A stretch of 64,000 nucleotides of DNA. It comes from Isochrysis galbana (taxonomy: Eukaryota; Haptophyta; Isochrysidales; Isochrysidaceae). Positions 42,169 to 53,874 of this stretch are shown here, piece after piece. The notes below the pieces were generated by a model that saw only the letters and a program-made list of their open reading frames with translations, was not told where the DNA came from and made no database searches. Positions within the stretch are counted from its first letter, which is position 1. The number at the start of each line of letters is the position of its first letter. The stretch spans positions 1,152,898-1,216,897 of the forward strand of contig CM030931.1 in assembly GCA_018136815.1 (NCBI GenBank), read 5' to 3'. A program made the translations under genes and the position numbers.

Positions 42169-42659
42169 ATTGAATTATGCTACATGTTGTGGGTTGTGGA
42201 GTGGCAGTGGAGTGGGAGAGCACATGGAGGTGTGGACTTCCGGTGGCAGTGTTGGGGTTGGAGCAATGTGGCGTGTGGAGGGAGAAGAAGGGGGTGATGG
42301 TGGTGTGGAGGTGCTCTGACAGGATCTATTACATGGCGTGAGTGAAGGCTCCGCGGACATGACAACGAACGAAGCGAGGGGGAACACACGAGGGACAGGC
42401 ACGAGGTGGTGCTTCTGAGCGAGAGCGCCAAGAAACAAACAACGACGAAGGGGGGGAAAGAACGGGCAACGGGAAGGAAAGGACACGGGAACTCTAGGAA
42501 CGGGGGGGAAACTACTGGAACGGAGCGAGTGGCCGCGGCCCTTCCCTCCTGGCTTTGGCGCCCCCCGTCTTCTTTCACCTAACACCTAAACAGGGCGGAA
42601 AGACCCTAACCCTAGTTGGGCTGCCAGTCTGTAAGCTTACGGTGGTTTTGAGCTTACAC
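42169..42659. other. Intergenic DNA
   Basis: 3' flank of the ubiquitin-like gene; no gene recognised. At about 42605 ACCCTAACCCTAG is a short telomere-like string, too short to matter. Confidence 0.4.
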
Positions 42660-43015
42660 TTACATCAGTACTTACTTGCGAGGCTGGGGCATGGCCCTGG
42701 CCCCTCTTGCCTCTCCCTCGCTGGCTCACGCGCCCCTGCCGGTCGACTGGAGCTGGCTTGAGGCTCCTGATCAGGGGGGCCCAGGGGGAGGAGGGGTTGG
42801 TCAGAGGGATTGGCTGGCTGGCCACGACAGGCCAGGGCGGGCGATTCAGGCATGCCTGCATGCCTGTGGGGAGAGGGATGGGTCAGCAGGGCAGTGTGCT
42901 CCTGGCAAGCCATATGGCTTGCCAGGAGAGTGGGTGGTTCCTCCCCCATGGCGGGGGAGGAGTGGAGAGAGGGGGGGGCTCGTGCCCCGCCATGGGTGAA
43001 CCAAGTATAAACTTA
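42660..43015 (-). repeat. R2 retroposon, 5' part
   Basis: Reverse complement of the first 350 bp of the R2 element at 7316 (block TGGTTCCTCCCCCATGG, TCCTGGCAAGCC and CAGTCGACC forms). The 5' end is near 43015 (AAGTATAAACTTAG read on the plus strand). The 3' half is missing. Confidence 0.75.
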
Positions 43016-43051
43016 GTTCCCAAGTCCCAAGTATAAGCACTTAGTACTTAG

Positions 43052-43226
43052 TTGCCGACGTGACCATGGAGAGTGACCACAACTCCCCTGCACGTCGAGG
43101 AACGGCCGCCTCCCAAACTGAGTTTCTACGCCCATTGAGCCAGCCCAACCGAATCTCCAAGCCATGTCCTTCACGCCTCTCACCGGTGGTCTCGCGGCCG
43201 CGGCGTCCGTCACCGCCGTCCGACAC
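43052..43226 (+). pseudogene. Gypsy-1 N-terminal fragment
   Basis: Nearly identical to 31881-32048 of the gypsy-1 element: DVTMESDHNSPARRGTAAS and LRPLSQPNR in one frame. It is a 170-bp island next to the R2 piece. Confidence 0.85.
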
Positions 43227-43506
43227 CTCTGCGGCGGCGCGGCTTCAGTCATGGTCCGATCGGTCGGCGCGGCGGTGTGGGCGACAGGTGAGTAAGGGAG
43301 CGGCGCGTGCTCCATTGCCCTATATTTTGAAGATAGCTGATGGGCCATCGGCGTGAGACAAGTGATGGACGTGAACGGGATAAATTGACAATTGCATTTG
43401 GCATTTGGCATTTTGAGTGATCAAGGGTACGGACGCCTCGCCGACAGGGCCACAGAGTTAAAAAGTAAGGAAGGGGAAACAGCTTATTAAGAACAGCGAC
43501 AAAAGC
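43227..43506. other. Intergenic DNA between repeats and the nicolin-1 gene
   Basis: No gene seen. GGGAGCGGCGCGTGCTCC (about 43297) and the following ATATTTTGAAGATAG resemble 50435-50480, so a small repeat is likely. Confidence 0.35.
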
Positions 43507-44521
43507 TCATAATAGAACCAATTCATCGTCAAACTCACCGATGACATACGGGTTCAATGCTTTATCAATCGTCAAGCGTCTCAAAGGAACCGCTGAATTC
43601 AACGCAGGCCGGACCTGTAGAGCAGCTGCAACGAGTGCCTCCACCTACAACGAAACGAGTAGCACGTGAGTTCAAGTCATCCGATGCGACTGCTTGGTCG
43701 TTGCACGGTGGGCTTGCCACGAAGGCGGTGCAACTCAAACGCCTCCTCATATCATTCATCTTGTGATTGGCCCATGTCTAGATTGAGCGGCGTGTACGTA
43801 GCCGTAGCAAAACAAGCATACCTCGTCTGATAGTATCGAGGCAAGCTCCATTTCGGGCGGAGTCACTCTTAAGGGTTCCCCCAATATCGGCGGAGGTGGC
43901 TGGAGGACGAAGAAGCGAAGAGAGCGCAGGGTGTGCCGCCTCCAGAGAGGTGAAGGCTGGTGTATCAGGGGGTGGAAGAGTCTTGTCATGGCTTATCTAC
44001 CGATTGAACAGAGTTGTTTACGTGAGGATTTTTCAACGCACCTGAGAAAGGCACAGCCGCAGCGAATAAATGGCAGAAGTCGACTGAAAGTCTTTGGCTG
44101 TGATTTCGTGATGAGTCTGTGCATCATCCTCGCAGTGCGGATTGGCCATCAACTTGTATGCCGAGACGAGAACCTGCCAATCACGGTCTTGTTGTTGCAC
44201 GCCGGCTGAGCTTGCCGAGCCGCTGCATCCGCTCAGTCCACGGTCTGCCGTCGGAGCCACTTCAGGCGTATATCCCTTCTTCAAATTCTTTGAGCGATAC
44301 AAGATCGTCACGGAAGCACAATAATAATTCGCAAATGCGATGGCATGAAGCTGCACGGGTGTGTCAGCAAAGCTCACGTCGATGAAGTGCTGATGTGTGC
44401 ATGCGGATGCTGACGTTGGCGTTGGCGACGGCGTGATGGTCGGGTTCAACTGACGCAGGTGTGAGCATACCCTGCTCGTCTCACTGCCCTCCATTGGGCC
44501 GGTCCGGCGTGGCGCAGCCAT
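43507..44521 (-). CDS. NICN1: Nicolin-1-like protein, three exons
   Basis: Nicolin-1 is a subunit of the tubulin polyglutamylase complex, which modifies microtubules of cilia and other stable arrays. Exons on the minus strand: 44521-44042, 43956-43822, 43644-43507; up to 250 aa. Matching blocks in order: FIDVSFADTPVQLHAIAF followed by NYY, then DWQVLVSAYKLMANPHCEDD, then LRLCLSQ joined to PSPLWRRHTLRSLRFFVLQ, and finally YVIGEFDDELVLL at the end. All correspond to the human protein in order and spacing. An 81-bp in-frame stretch after codon 17 begins GTATGC and ends CAG and could be a further intron, giving 223 aa, closer to the usual 213. A TIR element starts 80 bp upstream of the ATG. Confidence 0.78.
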
Positions 44522-44919
44522 GTTGCTCTCTCAACCAACTCGGGAGCAGCAGGCACAGATAAAAATGAAAATTGGACCTGTTCTCCTTCTCTAAAGTATA
44601 TGTTACCCCCCAGGAGCCAACGCCCCCCGATAGCTATCGGGGGCCCCCGATAGCTATCGGGGGGAAATTTTTTCCCGATCGCCAACAGCCCCCCCGAGAG
44701 CTACCGGGGGGCCGAGAAACTCCCCCGAGAGCTATCGGGGGATAGCTCCTGGGGGGTGCCGTAAGCGGACCCCCCGATAGCTATCGGGGGAAGAGGAAAT
44801 CCCCCGATAGCAAACGGGGGGTTCCTCCACTCTTTGGCTCGCTCTCCTTCTCTCTCTCTTCCCCCCTCCTATCCTCTGTTCTCCTTTCTCCTCTTTTCTC
44901 TGTTCTCATTCTCCCCCGT

Positions 44920-45535
44920 AAAAATAGTTGTTAAAACTTAGAGTATCTAACAGCTAACAGTTTTTGAAATGACATAAAGTTACTAGGATTAATATTAAAA
45001 TATGATATATAAGTACAATATGGTAATTAAATTAAAGATTATTAAAGACGTGATATAAAAATAGTAAAATTAAAAAATCTAACCAAAAATTCAAGTAAAA
45101 TTAAATATCGGTCATTTTGATCTCGTCAAGTAAAATATTAATATTAAGACTATTTAAAAGAAAGAAAAACCACAAAAAACCAAAAAAAAATTTACCATTA
45201 TGTGTTTATTCAAACGATGCTATGACTATAAGTCTTCATTTTAAACTATGAATAATTCATTGAAAAGTGTATTTTCGTAAAAAATATTATAATAAATTAT
45301 AATTAATTTATTAAAATTATCCATACGCTAATTCCGTTTTTGATTTTTATTCGAATAATTCATTGAAAAGTATATTTTCGTAAAAATATTATAATTAATT
45401 ATATTTAATTAGCTTATTCCGTTTTTGATTTTTTATCATCCGAATAATTAATTGAAAAGTATATCTTCATAAAAAATTATATTTAATTGATTTAAATTAT
45501 TTCTACGATCATTCCTTTTTATTTTAACAGCATAA
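44920..45535. repeat. AT-rich core with about three degenerate tandem units
   Basis: Mostly A and T in otherwise GC-rich DNA. From about 45250, units begin GAATAATTCATTGAAAAGT, contain ATTTTCGTAAAAA and end with TTCCGTTTTTGATTTTT; they repeat at about 45250, 45353 and 45440. No frame or organelle gene is recognisable. Confidence 0.85.
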
Positions 45536-45551
45536 CCTCCCTCTCTTCTCT

Positions 45552-45941
<390 letters not shown>

Positions 45942-46228
45942 GCGCCTGGGGGCTCGAGGACGGCCCCCCGATAGCTACTGGGGGCCGTCGTTTCCCCCCG
46001 ATAGCAAACGGGGGCAATCTTTCGCCCCCGATAGCAAACGGGGGCCCGCCTTAAAACGCGATAGCTCCCCGGGGCATAAAAAATCCCCCGATAGCTCTCG
46101 GGAGATTTTCTCGGTCCCCCGGTAGCTCTCGGGGGGGCTGTTGGCGATCGGGAAAAAATTTCCCCCCGATAGCTCTCGGGGGCCCCCGAGAGCTCCTGGG
46201 GGGCGTTGGCTCCTGGGGGGTAACATAT

Positions 46229-46735
46229 GCCGAAGAATGGAAACACGTGGCCAGCTTATACACTTTGCCCCTACTAAAACACACAGACAAGCACCCACAC
46301 TTCAAGCACATCACCCACAGGAGACTGGGAACGCGGAACCGCTTCAATGAGGCGACCACGAAAAAATGCAGACTGTGCGGAAAACATCAAGAGAGCTCAA
46401 TCCACTTGGCCAGATGCCCCGCCACAAAAGAGGTCTTTACTACTATAGCAGCAGTAGCAGGATTCACCCCGGAACATAACAGGACGGCGACCCAAGAAGC
46501 GAAAGACAAACTGTTTGTATACCCGGGCACACCGACGCCCGATAGCCTCAAAACCATATACTTGATAGCATGGAGATTTATAATAACTGACTTCTATAAG
46601 GTCGAATACGACAACTACACTTTTCATCACATCCCCGTCATCGAGCGCACGCACTCTGACCAGGTTTACAATCCTCGTACGCGGCCTCGAACCCTCAAAC
46701 GACAACTCGCTAATGCGTACTAAACAAGCCTCCCG
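46229..46735 (+). pseudogene. LINE ORF2 C-terminal fragment with zinc knuckle
   Basis: Frame reads AEEWKHVASLYTLPLLKHT, then KKCRLCGKHQESSIHLARC and ends at 46735. The C-x2-C...H...C pattern after the reverse transcriptase is typical of LINE ORF2 C-termini. If one ATAT copy is removed, the frame continues leftward across the TIR insertion for about ten codons (FSFSKVY), so the TIR element entered this LINE. Confidence 0.72.
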
Positions 46736-47039
46736 AGGCAGAAGGCCAAAGATCAAGGACACACGAGGCCTCAGCGCCCCGATATTCAAAGCAAACACAA
46801 AAGGTGCCCTCGTAATGAACACAAACCTGGCTTTGGTGGCACAAGCACTCGACATAGCTGAAAGACTAGCTTAACCTTCCAGCGAACGCCGCACCCCGCG
46901 CCCTCATGACCCCACGTCACAGGCTCAATGCGCAACACAGCCCCATACCCACGTTTCATGTGCCGACAACCACGAGAACTACAAGAGAAACCGGTCGTCC
47001 GATGGAACGAGAGAAGGCTGAGAAATCGACCATCGGGGA
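46736..47039. other. LINE 3' untranslated DNA
   Basis: Lies between the LINE stop at 46735 and the recognised LINE tail. No separate gene is seen. Confidence 0.4.
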
Positions 47040-47213
47040 TCGGTACACGCCGCCTGCCACTGGAAACCCCGAGCATGGAGCCCCTAAGTAGAGCACGAGG
47101 GGACGAGCCGCAAGGCAAGTGTAAGGGAGTGATAAGGGACGCGGGCGCGGCTGTCAGGGAAATGTCGCAGAGCCGCGCGCGCGGTGTGAATATTAAGAAG
47201 TTTTTTTTTATGT
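47040..47213 (+). repeat. LINE 3' tail
   Basis: Contains GACGAGCCGCAAGGCAAG, a perfect GC hairpin block CCGCGCGCGCGG and GAATATTAAGAAG before a T run. Same tail at 20560-20712 and 40190-40330. This copy sits downstream of LINE coding DNA, so it defines the tail as LINE-derived. Confidence 0.75.
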
Positions 47214-48091
47214 TTTCATGGACTTGAACGTGTACGTAAGTATCGCAAAAACTAAAGACGCTTACCGCTAAAAACACCAAGGGCTCGAGAACCCAACTTC
47301 GATCCGCGACCGGGGGCACCACGAGGCCGTTCGAGTCACCGCTCACCAAATGGATGCCGCTACTAGCAGCGACATGACGATGGCATCCGAGGAAGTGGAA
47401 GCTGAGGTGCTTGATGATTTGGATTTGGAGCGGTACTTGATACTTGATACTTGCTAACCTGCCGGCTGAAGACGAAGACAACTTAGACCTCGGCGTGTTA
47501 GTGTTAGCATGGTGGATGGTGGATGGAAGCAGCGCGACCACAGCGGCCCGGGTGGGCTGCCCGTCCTTGCTAAAATGGCCCGACGATATCTCGGTAGGCC
47601 TGCCTGCGAGCTCGGCCGGAGTTGAACGAACGGATGTGTTCTCTAACAACTAACAAAGGCCGGTAAGTTGCACGATGACGATGATCTCAAGGCCTCCCAA
47701 GCAGATGAAAGCTTAGAGCATGCTTTGCTCGCAGCAGCCAATTGTGAATGAGTGAGAGCTTGATTGAGCTTGAGCTTGCGCATTTATTTATCATTACGTG
47801 GGCTCGCACGCACGCACGCACGCACACGCACGCGCACGCGCGCGGGCGGTATTAATTGGGTATTAACAGGTTATGCCCCATATGCTAAGTACCTACTTAG
47901 AGATAGTGCTCCACTGCTAAGTACCTACTTAAAGATAGTGCCAAAGCGTGGTAGATAGCCAATAGCCAACTAAAACTTGTTCCACGCCTTACCGAACACG
48001 AGACTGACCTGTCCCATGCACTAGTACGTGTCAATCTACAAGACTATACAATCCTTGGGGCGCGAAAACAGAGGGCTCGAGAGAGAAGCGG
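47214..48091. other. Intergenic DNA with duplicated palindrome
   Basis: TAAGTACCTACTTA-containing units (CTAAGTACCTACTTA, then GATAGTGC) occur twice in tandem at about 47885 and 47919. A CACG/GCGC microsatellite lies at 47809-47846. A short frame MDAATSSDMTMASEEVEAEV (from 47351) stops early. No gene is called. Confidence 0.4.
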
Positions 48092-48481
48092 ATGGCGGTC
48101 GTGAGCAGCATCCGCGACAGCAGTTCTCGCACAGACGCTGTCGAGACCATACAAGCGGCTGCTCGCGGCTGGCTGACACGATTGGAACAGCAGCAGTGTC
48201 GCAGTGCATTCGCCTCGCTTCTCGCTGAGATTGAGGGCGAAGAAGCATTGTGCCATCTGGGTTGGGGGCGGTATGCGAGCAGGCCTTGCTTCTCGGTGCT
48301 GGAGCCAAATAACGAGGTCCAGACCGCAGAGCATGTTCAGATGTCGCATGCTCCGAACTCTGAGCTGAGCACGCAGAGTCTCCATGCGGAGTTGAGAGAA
48401 CTAAAGCTGGCTCTCGCAAGAAAGCGAGGGAAACGAATCCCAGACATGCGTTCTGGAACTTTGCAACAGCTGCCACAATAG
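48092..48481 (+). CDS. Small IQ-motif protein
   Basis: 129 aa from ATG 48092. Residues 18-36 read VETIQAAARGWLTRLEQQQ, an IQ motif (IQxxxRGxxxR spacing), the usual calmodulin or light-chain binding site. The rest contains a helical C-terminal part ELSTQSLHAELRELKLALAR. No other domain is seen. It may be complete as a one-exon gene or be one exon of a larger gene; the flanks show no clear splice partners. Real coding is likely but not certain. Confidence 0.5.
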   Translation: MAVVSSIRDSSSRTDAVETIQAAARGWLTRLEQQQCRSAFASLLAEIEGEEALCHLGWGRYASRPCFSVLEPNNEVQTAEHVQMSHAPNSELSTQSLHAELRELKLALARKRGKRIPDMRSGTLQQLPQ

Positions 48482-49331
48482 TGGCGTCTTGAGTTGGGGG
48501 AGAGGAATGATATAACATAGTCCGCTATCCCATTTGCGCTCACTCATCGTTTGTATACACTTGGGCGATGAGGACATCACATCACCTTAAGCGACACTCG
48601 CCACCATCGCACACCTCCTACTCCAAGATGGCCATGCTGCAGCTAGCAGCCTTGCCTCTTTTCCAAGAAGCTTCAAACCACAATCCCAGCCCGCTGCTAT
48701 CTCAGAAAGGGGCCTTTTGAGGCCAGACATACTGGGGGATGCCCATCGCGAAACTCTTCGCTACACTGGCATGGCTTCATCTGTCTTGCATCCTATTTGC
48801 TTATCAAACAATGTGAGATCAGATGGCGACCTAGTATCTACCATGAGTAGGAACTGTCCTCATATATCTCATGATTTTATCGTCATCCTTTTTCTGAAGC
48901 GTTCCGAAGCGCGCTCAAGCTCCACAAAGCAGAAGCCTCTGTCCAGCTGGGTTTCGTCCCTTGTGCCCAACTAACTTTATAGTCACTTGCCATGGAGCGC
49001 GCCTCCCCTCTCCTTCGGGCCCTCCGCCGAGGGCGCCCCCCCAGTCCCCAGTCCCGATGGGAGCAGTCGCTGGCGAAGCGACCGTGTCCACCAGCAGAGG
49101 CTGAGCAGGTGCGTGCGACCCCGGTCGCCCCACACGGCCCGTGGCCCCGGCCACACCACGCACAACAGCCATGCTGCCCCCCCCCCCCCGGGAGGCAAGG
49201 TGTCGTTCCGTCAATTGTGGGGCATCAGTCGACTTGAGCGATCAAATGTCCATAGTATTTTAAAATAAAATAAGGGCTAGCCGTGCGTGGGGATAACAAC
49301 TTTTTTCTCTGCTTTTCCCCGCGGTGCATGT
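48482..49331. other. Intergenic DNA
   Basis: No gene recognised. A C run lies at about 49180. At 48985-49130 the GC-rich stretch (GAGGGCGCCCCCCCAGTCCCC) looks repeat-derived. Confidence 0.4.
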
Positions 49332-49720
49332 TCCCCCGCGGGGACGCCGTGCGTGCGCATGCAAACGCTTTTCCTCTGCGTTTCCTCTAACTAAGGCCGA
49401 CAACTACATAAACATGCAGTTTAATGAATAGTATCCACTGGGCACCTGTGATGACTTGCAATCACATTGTGCACGCCGTGCATTGGGCACGGCGCGATGT
49501 GCATCGGTCCCCCCGCGGAGACGCCGTGCGTGCGCATGCCGACTTTTTCCCTCTGCGTGCCGCCTAAGGCGCACAACTACGTAAACGTGCAATATAAGAG
49601 ATGTTTCTTTACGCAGTGCGTGTGACGACTTGCAATCACATTGTGCACGCCGTTCATGGGCACGGCGCGATGTGAATCGGCCCCCCCGCGGGGGCGCCGT
49701 GCGTGCGCATAGCAACTTCC
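49332..49720. repeat. Tandem repeat, unit about 175 bp, 2.2 copies
   Basis: GACGCCGTGCGTGCGCAT occurs at 49343 and 49520, and with one change at 49693 (steps of 177 and 173 bp). Each unit also holds GACTTGCAATCACATTGTGC and the partly palindromic CGTGCATTGGGCACGGCG. Non-coding. Confidence 0.85.
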
Positions 49721-50012
49721 AGGAAGGTGCACGCCGTGCGTTCACTCTTTCCGCGGGGGAACTCTGGGCGCGGAGGGCGGGCGGGAACCCTGGGGGCACC
49801 CCCTGGGACCGGTGGATTATTACAGTATATGGTGAGAACACTAACGTAAACAACTGGTCTGTCTTTTAGCACTCGCATCTCTCCCCCCCCCCCCCCGCCC
49901 CCCTCCCCCACCACTAGCAGCAAACGCACTTTCACAGTAGACAGAGGCGGGGGAGGGGGGGCGACGCGCCGGACGGAGAGCAGAGGGAGAGAAAGAGGGG
50001 GGGGGGAAGAGG

Positions 50013-50090
<78 letters not shown>

Positions 50091-51064
50091 CCGTCGCCCC
50101 CCCCTGAACCCGGGCGAGGCTTGTCGACGAAGTAAAGACGCGTGACGCGTGAGTAACATGCACCTAGAGAGAGACCAAGAGTCAAGAGTGCACCGAATGC
50201 ACCAGGGGTGCATTATAATGTAAATATAGTAAAGAGGATTGACCGAGCATCTGTAAGTAAGACACCCCTTCCTAAGCGGAGTACGGGGTCCGTAGCAAGC
50301 AAAAATAACACGCCCGAGGCACTCGAGGTGCTACTTGCTGAACTTGCCGTGGTGGCGCCGCACGATCTTGCGGCAACGCGCGCGCTTCTGTCTTTTGTGC
50401 CTTCTGGAGAGGGCGGAGGGAGGAGGGAGAGGAGGGGAGCGGTGCGCGCTCCATGACCCTCTTCATAAAGATAGTTGTTTGATATGGTGTTGAGCCATAT
50501 GTTTAGCGCGCGGCGCTGCCGGCAGCGACACAAAGCGAAAGCCATCCGGTGTGGAGGGGCGTAACTGTGAAAAATCCCAAATAAAAGAGCTGTCGAAACA
50601 AGCGAATGCTTGTTCGTGGGGCAAGTCCAAGTCTCAAGGGGCATAGAGCACAGTCTTGAGAAAGAGAGAGGGGGCGCGCGCGCTACATGGCGACACAAGC
50701 CACGGTGACACATCACTCACAAAACCGCCCAGTCAAATAGGGACACTCCGAAAACTCACGTAAACGTAAACAGTCGCCACAATCAAAGAATCGGGTCCGG
50801 AGAAGAATGCAGCCAACCAAAACGAAGCCACAACGAAGAGTCCCGAAGTAAACGGCGATCACCCCTCAAGAAACAATGCCCACCCTTAAGGTTAAAGACA
50901 CACAAGCCATCGGATCCGTCTAGAGTATTGAGGAAATACTCTGGATCCGACAAGAGCGCAGTGTGAATGGGCGTTACTTGCTTCTTTCTAGTTCACAGAA
51001 GTTGTGCTGCGGGAGAAATCTGATCACTTTGAGGCGAGGAGAGAAATTGATTGATCATTGATCT
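49721..51064. other. Intergenic DNA with a GA microsatellite
   Basis: A C run at 49879-49895 and a pure GA array at about 50018-50088. A short frame at 50296-50420 (LEVLLAELAVVAPHDLAATR) has helical composition but no recognisable family. No promoter element is evident before the gene at 51065. Confidence 0.4.
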
Positions 51065-51799
51065 ATGCGCGCTACCCTCCAGGCAGCTCGAGTCTGCCGC
51101 ATTCCGGGCAACGTGGCCCGGCCCAACCCGAGCCTCTTCTACTATCCAGGGCTAAATTCTCGCCCGTGGTATGACATTGACTCGTCTCCTCAATTTGGCT
51201 GGGTGCGCAAGCTAGAGGCGTTAACGCCCCACATTGCTGCGGAGTACTGCGCTATGCGCAACGCGCCTGGTGGGCTGCCTCCATCAGACTACGAGGCTAG
51301 CGCTTCGGACCACGGCAGCGACCTTTACCAGGGCCAGCAATCGTGGCATTGGGCATCGTTCATTGACCGCGGTCATCTTCGGCCAGGTATGGCCGAGCAG
51401 TGCCCAATGACAGCTAGTGCGCTTCTTTCAGTCCCAAGGCTCTGCGTGGACTCCATGCCTTTTGCCTTCACCTTCTTCTCAACTCTGCGAGGAGGCTCGC
51501 ATATTGCTCCGCATTGTTCACCCTGCAATCTTCGTATCCGGGTCCATCTACCTCTGATTGTCCCGGACCCAGAAGCATGTGGCATTAAGGTTGCTGGCGA
51601 GACCAGGCGATGGGAAGAGGGCAAGGCACTTATATTCGACGACGCGTACGAACACGAAGTGTGGAACGACGGGGATTCAGATAGAGTCATTCTGCTGATT
51701 GACACGTGGCACCCTGATCTCACTCATGAAGAGGTGCGGGCGCTCCAATCCATGTTCGCAGAGGTACAAAGGATGTCAGACGAGCGAAAAGGTACTTGA
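51065..51799 (+). CDS. Aspartyl/asparaginyl beta-hydroxylase-like 2-oxoglutarate dioxygenase
   Basis: 244 aa, one exon, ATG at 51065. Members hydroxylate Asp or Asn side chains with Fe(II) and 2-oxoglutarate. Matching blocks in order: PGLNSRPWYDID, FGWVRKLE, CPMTASALLSVPRL, FFSTLRGGSHIAPHCSPCN, LRIRVHLPLIVP, FDDAYEHEVWN, DRVILLIDTWHPDLTHEE. The two iron-binding histidines correspond to PHCSPCN and YEHEVWN, and the arginine in DRVILLID fits the 2-oxoglutarate contact. The usual TG after the first histidine is replaced by CS, a small oddity. No membrane anchor or signal peptide is seen, so a soluble form resembling the bacterial and algal type is likely; substrate unknown. Confidence 0.88.
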   Translation: MRATLQAARVCRIPGNVARPNPSLFYYPGLNSRPWYDIDSSPQFGWVRKLEALTPHIAAEYCAMRNAPGGLPPSDYEASASDHGSDLYQGQQSWHWASFIDRGHLRPGMAEQCPMTASALLSVPRLCVDSMPFAFTFFSTLRGGSHIAPHCSPCNLRIRVHLPLIVPDPEACGIKVAGETRRWEEGKALIFDDAYEHEVWNDGDSDRVILLIDTWHPDLTHEEVRALQSMFAEVQRMSDERKGT

Positions 51800-52690
51800 T
51801 TCTTTCATGATAATCATATTTTTTTCAGAATAAACAGCTTCTTTAAACGCCCTGACCGGCGGAAGAACCAACACGGACAAATTTCAGGGGATACGAATGG
51901 GATCACAGCGGCTCAAGAAGCCCCTGTTGCGTTAGGGGGAGCGTGCGAACGCCCTCCATGCCCCACGACACGCTCTATTCTCTATTCTTAGAACGTGTCT
52001 CCCCTCCCAGCGCCCCGCCCTTCCCTCTCTTCCCTCTCTCCACGCCCGCATGCAGCCGAGATCCCTCTCTTGCGTTTTCCCTTGTAACCTCGGTCCTCCC
52101 CTTGTTTCCTTGGCCAGCGGGGTCGGGGGTCCTCCCGCGTCCCGCCCCCTCCCCGACCCGCCGGTGCCCCGTTCCCTTCGTCCATATCTTCTATCCTTTC
52201 CCTGTTCCTATCGTTTTTCGCCCCCCCTTTTCCCCTGTGTCTATCTTCCTTCGTCTTAGTGTTTCTCAGCGCCGGCGCTCCGAGGCACTCTCTGTCTCCT
52301 TGTCCTTCTGTCCTCCCTGTGCGTTCCCGTCCGTCGTGTGTCACCATGCAAGTTGAGGATTGGTACTCTTCATGTCACGCCGAACCCCCGAACGCCCTCA
52401 CTCCACACTCGCAGTCCCCACACTCCCACACACACAGTCTCACACCAGACACAGCACCACCACTCCAACCACAGCCAGGCCCAGCCACCGACACACCAAT
52501 CACAGTCCGCGAACAACATGGTAGCGGAGGAGTCGACTCACCCTCCCACCCAGCACACGCTCCCTCGCACCGTCTCCCTCCTTCCTCCCCGAACGCCATT
52601 GACCCCACCCCACAGCACCATCAACCAGCACCACAAACAACACAACAAACCACACAACAGACAGCACAGCCCCGTCCGTCGATCGCACCG
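51800..52690. other. Intergenic C/A/T-rich DNA, possible LINE 5' end
   Basis: From about 51990 the plus strand is pyrimidine-rich, then C/A-rich. A frame from ATG 52346 (MQVEDWYSSCHAEPPN) is low complexity. It resembles 39771-40150 in layout. No domain is seen. It ends at the TG of the gypsy-2 LTR. Confidence 0.3.
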
Positions 52691-53253
52691 TGTCGCATTC
52701 ATCCTAGATGATGCGATTTCTAGGCTCTTATTTCCAGGTCCTTCGTCGTGCGGCCACACGGCGAAGCTCAGGTACATCTAGGTTGGTAGGGTTCGTCCCT
52801 AGCGATCTAGAATTCGAGTTCTTGTTTCGTTCCTTCTAGCCTGTTTGTCAGGTCTAGATTCCAGGTTTCCTCCTTTCGGGTAATCTTGACCCAAAGGAGC
52901 CAGTTCGCCTGTCACTCGCTGCGCGCTTGTCTCAGGCTCTCGAGTTACCTTGTGAAGGCTTGTTTAGTTTCTTGCAAGGCTTGTTGTTTCTTGTTGGGTT
53001 CCGGTTCTTTCTTGGGACCTGCTGACTTTCGTTGTTGTCCAGGCCTGTTCTTCGTAGGTTCTGCTTGGCCTGGTTAGGGTTTCGTTGAATCCCCGCGTTT
53101 GGCGTTCGCGTTGGCGTTCGGAAACTTCCTCTCACATTCCCTAGGTCCGCTACCCTTGGCTTGTAGGTCCTTGCTTCTTTCTTCTCGGTCAAGGTTTTGG
53201 CGAGCGAGTCGGTTGCTCTAGCCGCTCGAGATTTGAGGTTTAATTTGCCATCT

Positions 53254-53874
53254 CCCCTTGGAGATCGGTGTAGGTTCGCTTCCTAGGTGAGGGAATCTTT
53301 CCCCTTGATGCAAGCTACATTCAAGCCTTGGCCCCTTTGGTGTTTCTTCCCCTTGGTTGCTACTCAGGGTTGTTCGTTAGAAGCGTCTAGAAGGTTCACG
53401 CTCAACGGCAAGATTTATTCGGTCGTGAAGACATCTCGTTGCGATCTGTATCCAAAGTGATCGCCGTGGTCGCGCGACATGACGCTCCCCTTCGGACTCT
53501 CCGCTACGTGGGAAGTTACAACGGAGACACGCTCCGGCCGTCGCTGCGGAGTCTCTCTCTCTCTCTCGCTCTCTCTCTCCGTCTCTCGCGACGTGTTTGA
53601 GTTATCGGTGATTTGGGGTCGCGGTTGCTTGATAATTTGCTTTGTTTGGGTGAATGATTCCGGTGTGTTCGTGAGTCGGTGTATCCTGTTGTTCTCAGGC
53701 TCTTTGTCCGTCGTTGTTCGCTGCGTCGCTGCACTCAAGCAGCCTAGGCTCCCTCCCTGAGGGAAGAGTTCTTTGTAGGTCTAACAATCTCTTAAAACCC
53801 AACACACTAGGGCCGCTAGGAGCGCCTCGCCGCCCCACAGTCCTTCGTTCGCCGTTCGTTCCCTGTCCATACAC
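53254..53874 (+). repeat. 621-bp direct repeat, copy 1
   Basis: Matches 57525-58145 at a constant offset of 4271 bp without a visible difference. It contains a CTCTCT microsatellite and the leader up to CCATACAC. Confidence 0.92.

Noticed and set aside
42605-42617. Telomere-like ACCCTAACCCTAG
   Set aside because: Fewer than two full repeats inside the contig; not a telomere.
49332-49720. CRISPR-like array
   Set aside because: Long tandem units of about 175 bp in eukaryotic DNA, without short repeats and unique spacers.
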